Of a stretch of DNA of 64,000 nucleotides, positions 22,692 through 34,400 are shown in pieces. Both the position numbers and the translations under genes were made by a program. Under the pieces are notes generated by a model that saw only the letters and a program-made list of their open reading frames with translations, ran no database searches and was not told the origin of the DNA. Each line of letters opens with the position of its first letter. The first letter of the stretch is position 1. Source of the stretch: Axinella damicornis (lineage: Eukaryota > Porifera > Demospongiae > Axinellida > Axinellidae); the NCBI GenBank assembly GCA_963931865.1, contig OZ007508.1, forward strand, positions 17,934,762 to 17,998,761, given 5' to 3'.

Positions 22692-23221
22692 TTAGAGTGG
22701 AGAGGAGAGGAGTGCCACACCCCTCTTATAGTAGTGGTGATCACCTGCCTCCGTCATCCCCTCTGCCTTGAAGTCCAGCGTGAAGAGAAGCTCAGCCCTC
22801 GTGTTATTGAGGTACACTGGCAGTGTTACCTGGGGAAGAAAGGATACCACGACTTAGAGCAGGCATCTTACTCAAATGGATGTTGGCACCGAGCTATCGG
22901 CACAGATTACCCCCAACACCACGTACTACCAAACAGCAAAAGTCATGTTGAATGCTGCAGAACCTGGAGCCTTTCTTGGGCCGCATAAGGTAGTAGCCCA
23001 TGTCATCGTAACTGTTCAAGAGGTAGGCCACTGTAGCACGTTCACAACATTATAGACTACACCCCGACAGTCTGACCGACTTACTTTCCCCTGTGCCATT
23101 GTCTGCATCTTGGTGGGGTCCACCCTCACCCACTGGAGGGCAGTGAGGGGGAGGTCTGTCAGGATGGTGGCCGTCAGGGAGAGCACATTCCTCAGGCACT
23201 GAGCACCCTGCAGCTTCAAAC
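22692..23221 (-). pseudogene. Dynein heavy chain 3'-end fragment (copy 1, minus part)
   Basis: Bases 22,829-22,692 equal the terminal exon of the main gene (ending ...VALLSSPL stop) and 23,221-23,085 equal its penultimate coding exon. Both are open with intact splice sites, and identity to 49,736-50,255 is close to complete. The exon that should precede them is absent because the sequence switches orientation at ~23,340-23,350. No promoter or 5' exons exist on this strand, so this is a fragment. Confidence 0.9.
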
Positions 23222-23371
23222 CTGGAGAATGGTTCAAGAACCACTGGAGTTAGTGACAAACCAAACATCTCTAGGAATGGCCCCAACAAGGCAGCAACAC
23301 AGTCAGTTTAATACTATTCCTAAACCACTGGTACACTCAACAAGGGGATCTTCTCCCTTCTCTCCTGCTAG

Positions 23372-24663
<1,292 letters not shown>

Positions 24664-24798
24664 GTGAGTTGTCCCCATTCCCAGACCTTTCAGTACCCTC
24701 CCTGAACCTCTCAGTCCCACTCCCATACCTCATCTCATTCCCATAGCCTTCAGTCCTACATGTATTCCCAAGCCTTGCACCATTCTCACAGCCTTTTC

Positions 24799-25149
24799 AG
24801 GGGCGTAGCTAGGATTTGGAGATAGAGGAGGCATGGAGTTCTCAGCGCGCGTGAAGGCGCGGCGAAAATGTTTCGAGCTAATTAATTATTCATGAGTTAA
24901 TCCGCAGTGCGCGCAAACAGTCGCTCTCGAAATGCTACAGCAATATGCCGGTGCCCTGACTGTCCCGGACTTGCAGCACTATCAGCGTTAAGAGTATACA
25001 CCGGCTCATGGTCAGCCTAGCTCCTGTCTCTGTCATCAGATCGAACGCACATCGTACGCGGAGTGTGCTAGACTCCGAACACGCGCGTCATTATCCAGAA
25101 AAGCGAGGAGGCAACTGCCTCCCTTGCCTCATTGCTAGCTACGCCCATG
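24799..25149. mobile_element. hAT-like MITE with GGGGCGTAGCTAGG ends
   Basis: The ends AGGGGCGTAGCTAGG and CTAGCTACGCCCATG are inverted repeats. Flanked by the 8-mer GCCTTTTC on both sides (24,791-24,798 and 25,150-25,157). The main gene (near 50,745) and copy 2 (near 43,418) carry the uninterrupted sequence. An 8-bp duplication is the hAT hallmark. No transposase inside. Confidence 0.87.
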
Positions 25150-25361
25150 GCCTTTTCCAGACCTCTTGTTCACATTCCAACACCACTATAGACCAAGATT
25201 GGAATAGCATTCATAGCCTTCAGTCTCATTGACATTCCTAAATTTCCCATCTTATTCCCATTCTCAAACAGTACCTCATCCTTAGTGAATGTAACTTCAA
25301 GCAGCACTGAAATCCAACTACCTCAGGTGCCCAACACACACACTGCACACATACTGTACTA

Positions 25362-25873
25362 CCGTAGATCGGGAAATTTTCGTTGTTGAAATATTTTCGT
25401 AGTTGCCCGCAACCACGAAAATTTAACGCACGAAAATTTATTTATAACGGATAATTTTTTACGGTCAGCCACGTGTAAACCAGTAGTAGCACTGCTGTGC
25501 TGCGCTCACAGTCCATCAAGTTCTGCGATTCTTCAAGGCCGCAGATGGACTCCCCGATCTCAAAAGATCTCTGTCGCTCTCCGTTCCTTCGCGAGGTACT
25601 TGCCACAGAGAATCGGGAGGTGCTCGATTCGACAAACGGCGGGCAAAGCGGAAGGGAAGAAGCGCGGGCCGTACAGGAGATACCGTACAGCCCAGAAGAA
25701 CGCTTTGTCGGTACCTCAGTGACGATGGCATAGCAGCAGCTCGTTCGTGCGTCTCCATTCTTGACAAAATTATCGTTAAATAATTTTCGTTGATAAACTA
25801 AACTACGAAAATTTAACGCCACGAAAAATTTACACACGAAATATTTTTAACACAAAAATTTCCCGATCTACGG
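25362..25873. mobile_element. TA-inserting MITE with CCGTAGATCGGGAAA ends
   Basis: The ends CCGTAGATCGGGAAATTTTC and AAATTTCCCGATCTACGG are inverted repeats flanked by TA. Copy 2 of the same dynein intron (near 43,735) lacks the insertion. The subterminal AACACGAAAATT-type words also pair. Probably moved by a Tc1/mariner-type transposase; no protein is encoded. Confidence 0.88.
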
Positions 25874-25961
25874 TATGTCAATCCACTTTAGTATGTAAAA
25901 AAACTGCTTCATACACTAGCATATTGTGCTACTGACAATGCTGCAGATTTTCATAGCCAAC

Positions 25962-26104
25962 CTTCAGCACTTTGGCTCCGTTACTGGCCACCTGCTGCTA
26001 TATACTTTGCAGCTGCTTGACACGCTCGCTGAAGTCGGATACCCACTGGATTACTGTCAGACTTGCAGGTACCGAGTAACGACGCCAGCTACAGGGAATG
26101 ATGC
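25962..26104 (-). pseudogene. Second, stop-containing copy of one dynein exon
   Basis: Equivalent to main exon 51,294-51,152 and in the same orientation as the main gene, opposite to the copy at 24,253-24,395. It reads [17 protein letters not shown] but has an in-frame TAG where the main gene encodes Ser in LQSIS. With the + copy it forms a widely spaced inverted repeat. The CA/TG intron sequence continues to ~26,250. Confidence 0.9.
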
Positions 26105-26616
26105 CTGTGTGTTCTGATGACAAGTATTGTGTATGAGAATGTACACGTCAATACACGTGTGGTATGCATATGACAAGTGCATGCGTGTGTGTCTGTGCGT
26201 GTATTTTGTGTGTGTGCGTGTGTGTGTATTTTGTGTATTGTGTGTGTGCAAACAGCCGAAGCTGTAGCGGGGCGTTGACAACACAATGACGTGATTTCTA
26301 CAACGGACACTCAGTGAATGCTGCAGAACTGCACAGAAAATCACAGCCACACTCAAACGTAAGGCTTGAGAGAGTATCCAACTGATACCTCTGAACTACA
26401 CTCTTTTACACTAGACGAGTACCTTTCAGGTGCACTTAGCATCTGCTCATACTAACCTGTAAAAAAAATTTCTCTGAGTAGGCGAAATGATGCACATTGA
26501 TCTTTAGTAGGCGAAATGGGAGTAGGCAAAATGAGCCCAATTCCACTGGGCATGGATGCACCCAACCACACACGACTTTACAGAAAGATAAACTCATAAC
26601 AAATGGTCTCCTCAAA
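26105..26616. other. Rearranged dynein intron and unclassified sequence
   Basis: Bases 26,105-26,250 continue the dynein intron with a degenerate TG tract. From ~26,560 the sequence matches the 3' flank of the propeller gene (ATGGTCTC.TCAAAAC as at 48,713). No gene. Confidence 0.6.
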
Positions 26617-26625
26617 ACCTAAAAT

Positions 26626-27295
26626 GGCCGTGGTGAAAACCCGGACCGGACCGGACCGGACCGGACCGGACCGACCGGAAGTGAAATAGCAATAATTAAT
26701 GTAGAGCGACTTAGCGCTAGCTAAACGACTCGATGTTTTATTACACGTAGCACTTGCAGACAATTGCCGGAGGAGTTTCGAGGGACCCGAAGAGCTTCAG
26801 CAAAGGTACTGTCTGTATTGCTACTGCGTTTGTAGTTAGCGTTGCGTTTATGTCAAGCTTATAGCTAGCAAGGGGCGATCGCGAGTCTCACGGAGAGTAG
26901 AATAACTAGTACTCGATGCTTTTGTAGTAGATAGATTACTCACACTCGCTTGGCCCAGCTCTCTGACTTACCTATAGCACTGTGAAACGCCAACAAATGC
27001 CTGGTTGCCTCCTTCAAGTCGTCCTCGAATTCGGCGTCGTCGCTACTGTACCGGCAGACTTGGACCCGCGCGGCTACCTCGCTAACGCTTCGTGGCTTCA
27101 AAATACTGTGCAAATCAGCCAACTCGCGAGACTAAACTGCTCTCTGACTTCCCTGCACGAGGCAATGCCGCAATGCCTACTCGCAATGGCTACTTTACGA
27201 TCCAAGTAAGCTATTTTCTCTCCACGTGGAGACACTAATTACTACTTCCGGTCGGTCCGGTCCGGTCCGGTCCGGTCCGGGTTTTCACCACGGCC
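26626..27295. mobile_element. 670-bp foldback with CCGGA tandem arms and 9-bp target duplication
   Basis: The ends GGCCGTGGTGAAAACCCGGA and TCCGGGTTTTCACCACGGCC are perfect inverted repeats, each followed inward by several CCGGA pentamers. The 9-mer ACCTAAAAT flanks both sides (26,617-26,625 and 27,296-27,304), and the intact propeller gene near 16,940 shows it once, uninterrupted. On the minus strand the interior has an exon-like frame (27,122-26,990) ending at a good GTAAGT donor, perhaps a captured host exon. No transposase seen. Confidence 0.88.
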
Positions 27296-27560
27296 ACCTA
27301 AAATCACCAGTGAGGTACCAAAGAGTATTCCTGAATTGGTGTTCAGTCTCATTCATGTACCTTGACTACTGCAATGCCATCACCATTAATAGTCCAGTTA
27401 GCAATAGCAGGTGTGATTCCTTTGTACCTGTGGTTGGTTTCGTCTGACCAGCAGATAATACTGACTCCAGCCTGTCCAGTTTCGCTCCACCAATCAATTC
27501 TACTTCCAGAAACCAGCCCGAGGCGATACCTACAGGACGTTTCCCAAGCTCATATTCTGG
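27296..27560 (-). pseudogene. Broken copy of the propeller gene
   Basis: Read on the minus strand, the end of the first repeat (YRLGLVSG.RIDWWSETG) is joined directly to the last repeat (IICWSDETNHRYKGITPAIA, then VVKVHE followed by stop), so repeats 2-5 are missing. Stops and frameshifts follow before the residual LWY.TGDF. It is split from its 3' flank by the 26,626-27,295 insertion. Confidence 0.85.
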
Positions 27561-27659
27561 TCGTCTCCGGCCACCTCCGCGCTTTCTTCACCGCATACGT
27601 GACCTTTGAATCGCGCGCGCAACGGAAACAGCCGGCTAGGCTACAGTGAATTTGTGCAA

Positions 27660-28010
27660 GGTTTTGGAGGGGGGATGGCTCATTCGCTTGCAGACTGGGG
27701 TCTGAATGTTCGCCTCCCCAATAACCGAGTACGAGTCTGGGCCACTCCGTACATACCGGTTCTCGACTTCCCTGCCTAGCAGCTTGAGTACGCCGGTTCC
27801 CATCTGACCACCGAAGCTAAAGGTGTTCTGGTTGAAAGCAGGTCGGCCTCCTGTGATTCCAGTCACGCCTATCCAACGCTCCTGAGGCAGCACACTTCGG
27901 TGTCTGACCTGTCACGGAGGGATGGGTGGTTGCTAGGTTGTCATTTTTTTTTTTTCACTTTTTTTTTCTCAAGGTTTTTCTATTTTTTATTTCTCCTTCT
28001 GCCTTTCATG
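27660..28010 (+). mobile_element. SINE-like repeat (copy 2 of 3)
   Basis: Same units as 21,130-22,230 and 48,890-49,260: CGCCTCCCCAATAACCGAGT, TACGCCGGTTCCCATCTGAC, TGTCTGACCTGTCACGGAGG, then a T-rich tail. Uninterrupted here, ~350 bp. Confidence 0.8.
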
Positions 28011-29889
28011 GAGGAATGGTATGGGAGCATGGCAACAGAAATTTATGTCCATTATGGAACACAGCATACGCGATACAGCTGTTCGATGCGCATCGGCAGA
28101 GATGTCGACGTCACGTCGATTTTAGCTGCACTGCATGCATCGGGCCTAGGTAGATAGATAGATAAGATTTTATTCTTGTGACATGTGCAATATGCACTCA
28201 GCCGACACACACGACTTACAAGTCACACACCTACATTATTACACTCCTGGTATAGGAAATAAAGTGCCGCGTAATTAAATAACTCGTTCGAGTGATAGGA
28301 ATGGCCTACGAAGATTCTGACTACACCTTCATGATCGCTATCATGCACTGTCCCAACCGTACAATTTTGGTGCTGAAACTCACATTGGTGGTGGAGATAT
28401 GAGCGCTTTTGTCTCGCCGTGGACGCCATTGCTCGAGCGCTCTCTCCGACTTCCGGTGGCAGTACCGTTCTTAGCAAAGGCACGCGAAGTTTCTGCCGTT
28501 CACTGACACTTACATGCCAAAACTCACCGGGCTGGCGAAGTTGTGAGCGCTGTATAACAAGTTTCGTGTCTTTTCGATCTCCTTGGGCCGCCATTGCTGA
28601 CTAGACTCAGCTCAATAGATTGACGCGAGCGCTCATGGTCCTCACGTGGTATGTGCGTTAATTGGAATGTGTTGCAATACCTAGCTTGCGCTATCGTCGA
28701 GCTGCAACCGGTTGCAACGCGGCTACCAGGAGTGCGGTTGATTTTATAAAAGATACATACTTCATTAAGGTAGGAAGCACGGCATCGGCGAAATCGCGCA
28801 ATTTTGCTCATGAATAATTAATGAGATGACGTCACTTGCATACGGTTATTTAGAGTTATTCATCTGTTTACGTTTTCCCATGGCGGCAACCGGAATAAAC
28901 AAAGGGGGCTTCTTTCTTTGATGCGGCTAGCGGCCCTTTCGAGTTTCAAATCGGTACTCTGATGTGGCCGTGCGGTACTTTGAAGATTTGTTTGAACACT
29001 CTTTTTTTTTTTTTTTTTTTTCTTTTTTTTAAGTAAGAAGCTATTCTAGCTGATTGAATGTGGCGATGGGCTATCTGTGTGTGAATAGCTAGGTGGAGTG
29101 AGCAGGAATGTTTGTGGGTCTGCTGAAGTGGCCGAAGAACAGCCTGGAAAGTGAACAGCCTCCGACAGCTCCCTGGCCAAGGTACTCTAGAGAGTTGACC
29201 TTTCGGCATTACAGGCCCCGCCCATTTTCGTGTTAGGGCGAATTTGGCTGGTTTGGTAGCTGGACTGGGCTGGTGAGAGGGAGTAGATGTGTGGCCAAAA
29301 CTCGGTAACCGAGAGGTGAACGTGGAAAAGCATCCCTATTTTTGCAGGGGGTAGGTTGACCTTTTGGAAACTGGCCTTGGCTTGAGTCGGTTTTAGTTGG
29401 TGTGCGTGGAATTTTTTTTGAAAGCCTAGGGTAGCCAAACCTCTGTTTTTGAGGGTGGCAGTGAGTTTTGGGCTGTAGCCTGCAAGTGAGGAGAGCAGGT
29501 GGTAAATCCATCCGTAGTTTTGGGGCCTGTTTTGTGTGTGTATTGATGATGGGGTCAGAGTGTGGGTGGGGCCTTGGAGAGGGTCCAAATTTTCAGTTTC
29601 GTAGAGGGCCTTAAAATTGAGTTTTAGGGCATTTTCAAGCAGAGGGAGCAGTTTGATGCAAAGTATTGCTGAAACTTGTGTACGCTTTGATGCTGCCCAT
29701 TTATCCATCAACTTGGTTTCGGAGATCGCGGTACCCATGTTTACTACCTTAAACCGATGCTATTTACAGTGAAACAACTACAGTACTTAGTGAACACTTC
29801 TGTTGATGAACATTATGTATAAAAGCTTGGCAATATGTGACTGTCCAGATTTGCCTGCTGCATGATTCGAACGAATTTGTCATTGTCCT
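28011..29889. other. Gene-free repeats, with one unassigned open frame
   Basis: (GATA)n followed by AAGATTTTATTCTTGTGA at ~28,150-28,185 resembles the 3' end of a retroelement. Bases ~28,290-28,690 are related to ~40,950-41,180. A T-run lies at 29,001-29,030. A minus-strand frame at 29,738-29,187 (183 codons) matches nothing I recognise; its context next to a LINE remnant makes a transposon origin more likely than a host gene. Confidence 0.5.
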
Positions 29890-30353
29890 TTAGCATTGCG
29901 CAAAGCCTGGGTGAGCTTGCTCCATCCGACGCAGCAGAGGGCCCCTAGCTTTCTTCAAACTGGGGCAACCTACACAGAAATGCTGCTCATCCTCCACCAT
30001 GCCTGTATTGCAGGTCTTGCACTTTCTCTCTTCCACAGGGAGGCAAACATATCTGCCTAACTCAATTTGGAGAGGTGCTGTTCCCCCTCTCAGGCGAGCC
30101 AGCAGGGATCTGTGGGCCTTCACCCTTGTTCTCTCTACGTAGTGCCCTCTGTCTCATTGTAGTCTGACTTGAATGTAACATATGATCTCAGCTTTGGTTT
30201 TGTTGCAACTTCAGCTTTCCATTTCTCTCTTTGCAGGCGGAAGAGACAACAGGTGACCAAATGCTTTGCCTCATGGAGTGAGAGGCCATATATATGTGTT
30301 CTATGAACACCTCTAGTTACATGCATCTTCGTGTATACGTTTTGCAGCTTCAA
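29890..30353 (-). pseudogene. Non-LTR retrotransposon reverse-transcriptase C-terminus, frameshifted
   Basis: Two adjoining frames: 30,353-30,135 with KPKLRSYVTFKSDYNETEG, and 30,160-29,890 with YVERTRVKAHRSLLARLRGG, PLQIELGRY and a zinc-knuckle-like ERKCKTC...EDEQHFCVGCPSLKKAR. This order (KPKLR.Y..FK, then R.RS..A.LR.G..PL.IE.GRY, then C..C...E.HF...CP) is the known C-terminal region of animal LINE reverse transcriptases. The frames are offset by one shift near 30,140, so the copy is dead. No RT catalytic motif is present upstream. Confidence 0.85.
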
Positions 30354-31484
30354 GAATTGTTTACCGTACCCGTAACCTTATAAATGCACTGCAAACCGGT
30401 ATGAAAATAGCTACCTCCTGAAAAAAAGCAAGAGACATATGCATCCCCTGCTGGCCTTGCATGATCCACTTAAAGGTTCTCCAATAACACTAGTATGAAG
30501 TTTTTGCCCCACACAGCACAACTAGACTACTGTAATGGCTGACAGCTACATGAATATTGCAAACTACGTTCCAATGAATATTTTCCTAACCAATAACTTC
30601 ATCATGTGACTGTTGCAACCACTTGGTGCCAATATGCAACAACAAATGAATGTTACTAGCTACACTTCACATAATTTTGTGTACTGGGTTTGGGCATATA
30701 GCGCCAGTATAGCTACTCCTGATCCAGCAAGTTGCGTATAGGGGCTGGAATATTGGTGTGCAACTCAACTCAAGCAACCCAACCCAACCCAGGATGTTTA
30801 CTGTGAATTAAATGCAAGAGCGCTCGAGCATGGAATATTAACGATGCTAGATACGTCATGTAATCAAATGCTCCATTTGATTTTCCCAAGAGATCGTACA
30901 GCTAAGGGCGCCACTTTTCCTGGGCTCCACTTTCATGAATTCACTAGACGTGTAGGTACGTCACTATCGATACCAACAGACACCGCACTAACGTAATAAC
31001 CTCAACAAACCTGTAATCAACAACTTGTTCATGTACGTACGTACAGTGGTCACTGTTTACGTACTTAACTTGGCTGGACGGTAGACGTCATCGATCATGC
31101 ACGACTTTTCGCGCCTCCGCCCCCCGGCGCGGCATATATAGCTATAGCTATATATATGTACAGCCAGCCAGCTACAGTGAAGCGCTAAGTCTCTATCGTG
31201 CGTGCAGCTGTCGCTACCTTGACTAAGGACTGCCGAAAGCAAACCATAGAGCCTGGCCGCTGAGACCTGACTACTGAACGTGAGTGGGCTATCTGATAAT
31301 CACACTGTACCTATTGTAGCTACAGCTGCAGCACACTGCGTCCCAATTTAGCTAGCTACTTTCTTTCCTCCCCAGCGGCAAGCGGTCTTCACTGTAACTG
31401 CCAGTGACAGTACGTTTACCACTCACCAGCTGAACTACGTAGATTATATATACGATCACCCAGTGGAAGACGAATCCAAGGCAC
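30354..31484. other. 5' flank of the intronless membrane-protein gene
   Basis: No exon recognised. An AT-rich palindromic TATATAGCTATAGCTATATATATG lies at ~31,133-31,158, about 330 bp before the ATG, and could hold the core promoter; this is inference from position only. Confidence 0.45.
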
Positions 31485-34400
31485 ATGCGGCTAGTGCGTG
31501 CACTGAGCAACATGCCGGGGAAAAGCGATTTGCCGGCGTCTACGTCGAAAACGCTGCTCCTTGTAGTTGTTGCTGCCATCGCCATAAATGCTAGTAACGT
31601 GCCCGAACAAGCCGAGGGCGAGTATCCCTTTATTTACTACCTCCGTAGTACGGAGAATGGTGCGGAAAACGTTGACGGTTCGGTCTGCAGCCGAGAGACA
31701 CCGTGTTCGTCGTTTGAGCACATTGCGAACATGACTACAGCTGAAAACGTAACCGGCTCCGTGGAGATTATCATTCTCAGCACCGACCTATACCTCTCAG
31801 ACTTAGTTGTATTTAGTGGTTTTGCAGGAGTGAGAATCACTGGTGCTCCAACTGACGTCACCTGTACTATAAAAGACTTTGCATCCACTAATAGTAGTCA
31901 GGGGGGTCTTGCACTAATTGCAGTTCGAAACGTTACTCTTGAAGATCTTGATTTCATTCATTGTGGTAGTATTCGGAACTATTCAATTGGAAGTGACTGG
32001 CGACCTATTTTAAGGAGTGCACTCCACATAGTCAAATGTGTCAATGTTAATGTGAACAACACCAGAATTTTCTCAAGCACAGGAGCAGGGATTACCATCA
32101 CAGACACTCAATGTGGAGCTGTGAAACTTCTGAATTCCCAATTTATTGGCAATAGAATCCCAGACGAAGAGATTGACCAATACAAAAGTTGCGGCGGGGT
32201 CTGTATTTATGCGTGGCAATATTGTGGGAAACCAAGTGAATTTATTTTCCATAACTGCCTGTTTCTGAATAACCGTGCAGCTAATACAGATGTCTTTAGT
32301 TTTGTAACTTCCTTAAGTAAAACATTCAGGGGTAGGGGAAGAGGAGGAGGACTGGGTGTTCAATTGTTTGGCTTAAGTGCTTTCAACACAATCAACATCT
32401 CAATGTGCAATTTTACTAAGAACTCTGCACATTTGGGAGGGGGACTATCAATTACTATGAGATGGAAAGCACATAATAACTTGGTAGTGGTTGAGAACAC
32501 TACGATTGAGAAGAACAGCTGTCATCCAAGAGCAGGGAGTGGTGGAGGTGCGCACCTTGGCTACAGTTATGAATCAGGTTCTGTGCAAGTGAATGTGAGC
32601 ATGGATAGGAGCTCACCAGCCAGGGACAACCACTTTCTTGTACAAGGTGTTTTCTTTAGGGAAAATTGTGCAGAACTTGGAGGAGGTTCAACATTTTTTT
32701 CCAGTCGTAGTCAACAGACAGATATCAACAACACTATTACCTTTTCAAACTGTACTTGGGCCAAGAATACTGCTCACATTGGTGCTGCTGTAGATGTCTC
32801 TCCTCACACAGATGAAAGGTTCGAACGGGGATTTCTACCAATCCCTGTATTTGCAGACTGTTATTTCATTGAAAACAATATAAGGGCAATGTTTGCCATG
32901 GAATTGCAGACAACGGCTAGTTCAGGGGTTCTATCTTCAAGTCTGTTTGATATTACATTTAACACATCTGTCTATTTTGAGGGTAATTCTGGCTCAGCTT
33001 TGGTTATGGTGAATGGTGTTGCTGATTTCTCGGCTTGCAATGCCACATTCGTGAATAATACTGGAGTACAAGGTGCAGCTATTGCTCTGATTGGGGTTTC
33101 CTCAATGCTTGTTGGGCCAGGGCATAGCTATGAATTCATTAACAACCGAGCATCTAACCGAGGAGGTGCCATATACTCCAGCATGATTGATAGCCATGAC
33201 TTTGCTGTATCAAGAAGTTGCTTCATTCTCTATTCAGATGAACTTGGTACCTTTACTCATCCAACAGACTGGGAAGCTACCTTCAGGTTTCAAAATAATG
33301 TAGCCAACAGCTATGGTCAGTCTATCTTTGCCACATCCCTTATACCATGCCAGCCTCGAGATGGTGACACTGGGGATTTACCAACAGTCTTCCAGTGGCC
33401 AGGAGTGTTTGAATATGAGCGAAATACAAGTGATACTATAGCAACAGAAGGCGGTATCTTCAATGTTTCTGGGGATCTGCCTTTCATGATCATCCCAGGA
33501 GAAGAACACCTACTTCAAGTAGCAGTAATTGACGATCTGAATCAGACGGTGAATACTTCTTTCATAGCGTCTATAATGGAGGAAGATAGGGAGAAAATTC
33601 TGATTGATGACGCCTTTTCATGTGTAGCTGGCAATGTTATTCAACTGCAAGGTGAAGAAGGGCAGAATGGTACGCTTCTACTTCAGACTGTAACCTCACG
33701 GCAAACCTCCATTGCCATAGAAATTGTTCTTGCTGCCTGTCCACCGGCATTTTCTCAAAGTGAAATTAACGAATGTGTATGTGATGCTGATTCTTTCGTT
33801 GGCCTGGGTCTATGTGATCAGTCCCTCCAGGTGCAAATCAGACCTGGTTTTTGGGCAGGGTATACCGTTACAGAAGCAGACACATCAGAATTTGCCACAG
33901 CGGCTTGTCCTCTTGGGTTCTGCAATAAGAACAATGGAGGTCTACAAGAAGATATCACACTTCCACGTAACCTTAGCTTACTGGATGAAACTATATGTGG
34001 GCCCAAGCGAACTGGGATTCTCTGTGGAAAATGTGCACCTGGGTACACCACACACTATCATTCGCCTGATTACCAGTGCAAAAAAGCAAACCTGTGCAAT
34101 GTGGGATGGCTATTCTATATCCTGTCTGAACTTTTCCCCACAACACTGCTGTTTCTGGTCATCATTACTTTGAACATCAGTTTCACTTCAGGAGCTGTCA
34201 ATAGTTTAATCCTTTTTATCCAATTGCTGGATACCCTGTTTGTTAATGCAAGCGGCAAAATTGAGTTTTCGACAGGAATTGACGTCTTGACAGCAGGGTA
34301 TCGACTAATGTATGGAATTTTCAACCTGGACTTCTTCAACATTGATCCCCTTTCATACTGTATCTTTGGGAATGCAACCGTATTGGATGTTCTCGCTTTC

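Noticed and set aside
29187..29738. 183-codon minus-strand open frame
   Set aside because: No domain, signal or splice context, and it sits beside LINE debris; kept only as an unassigned frame.
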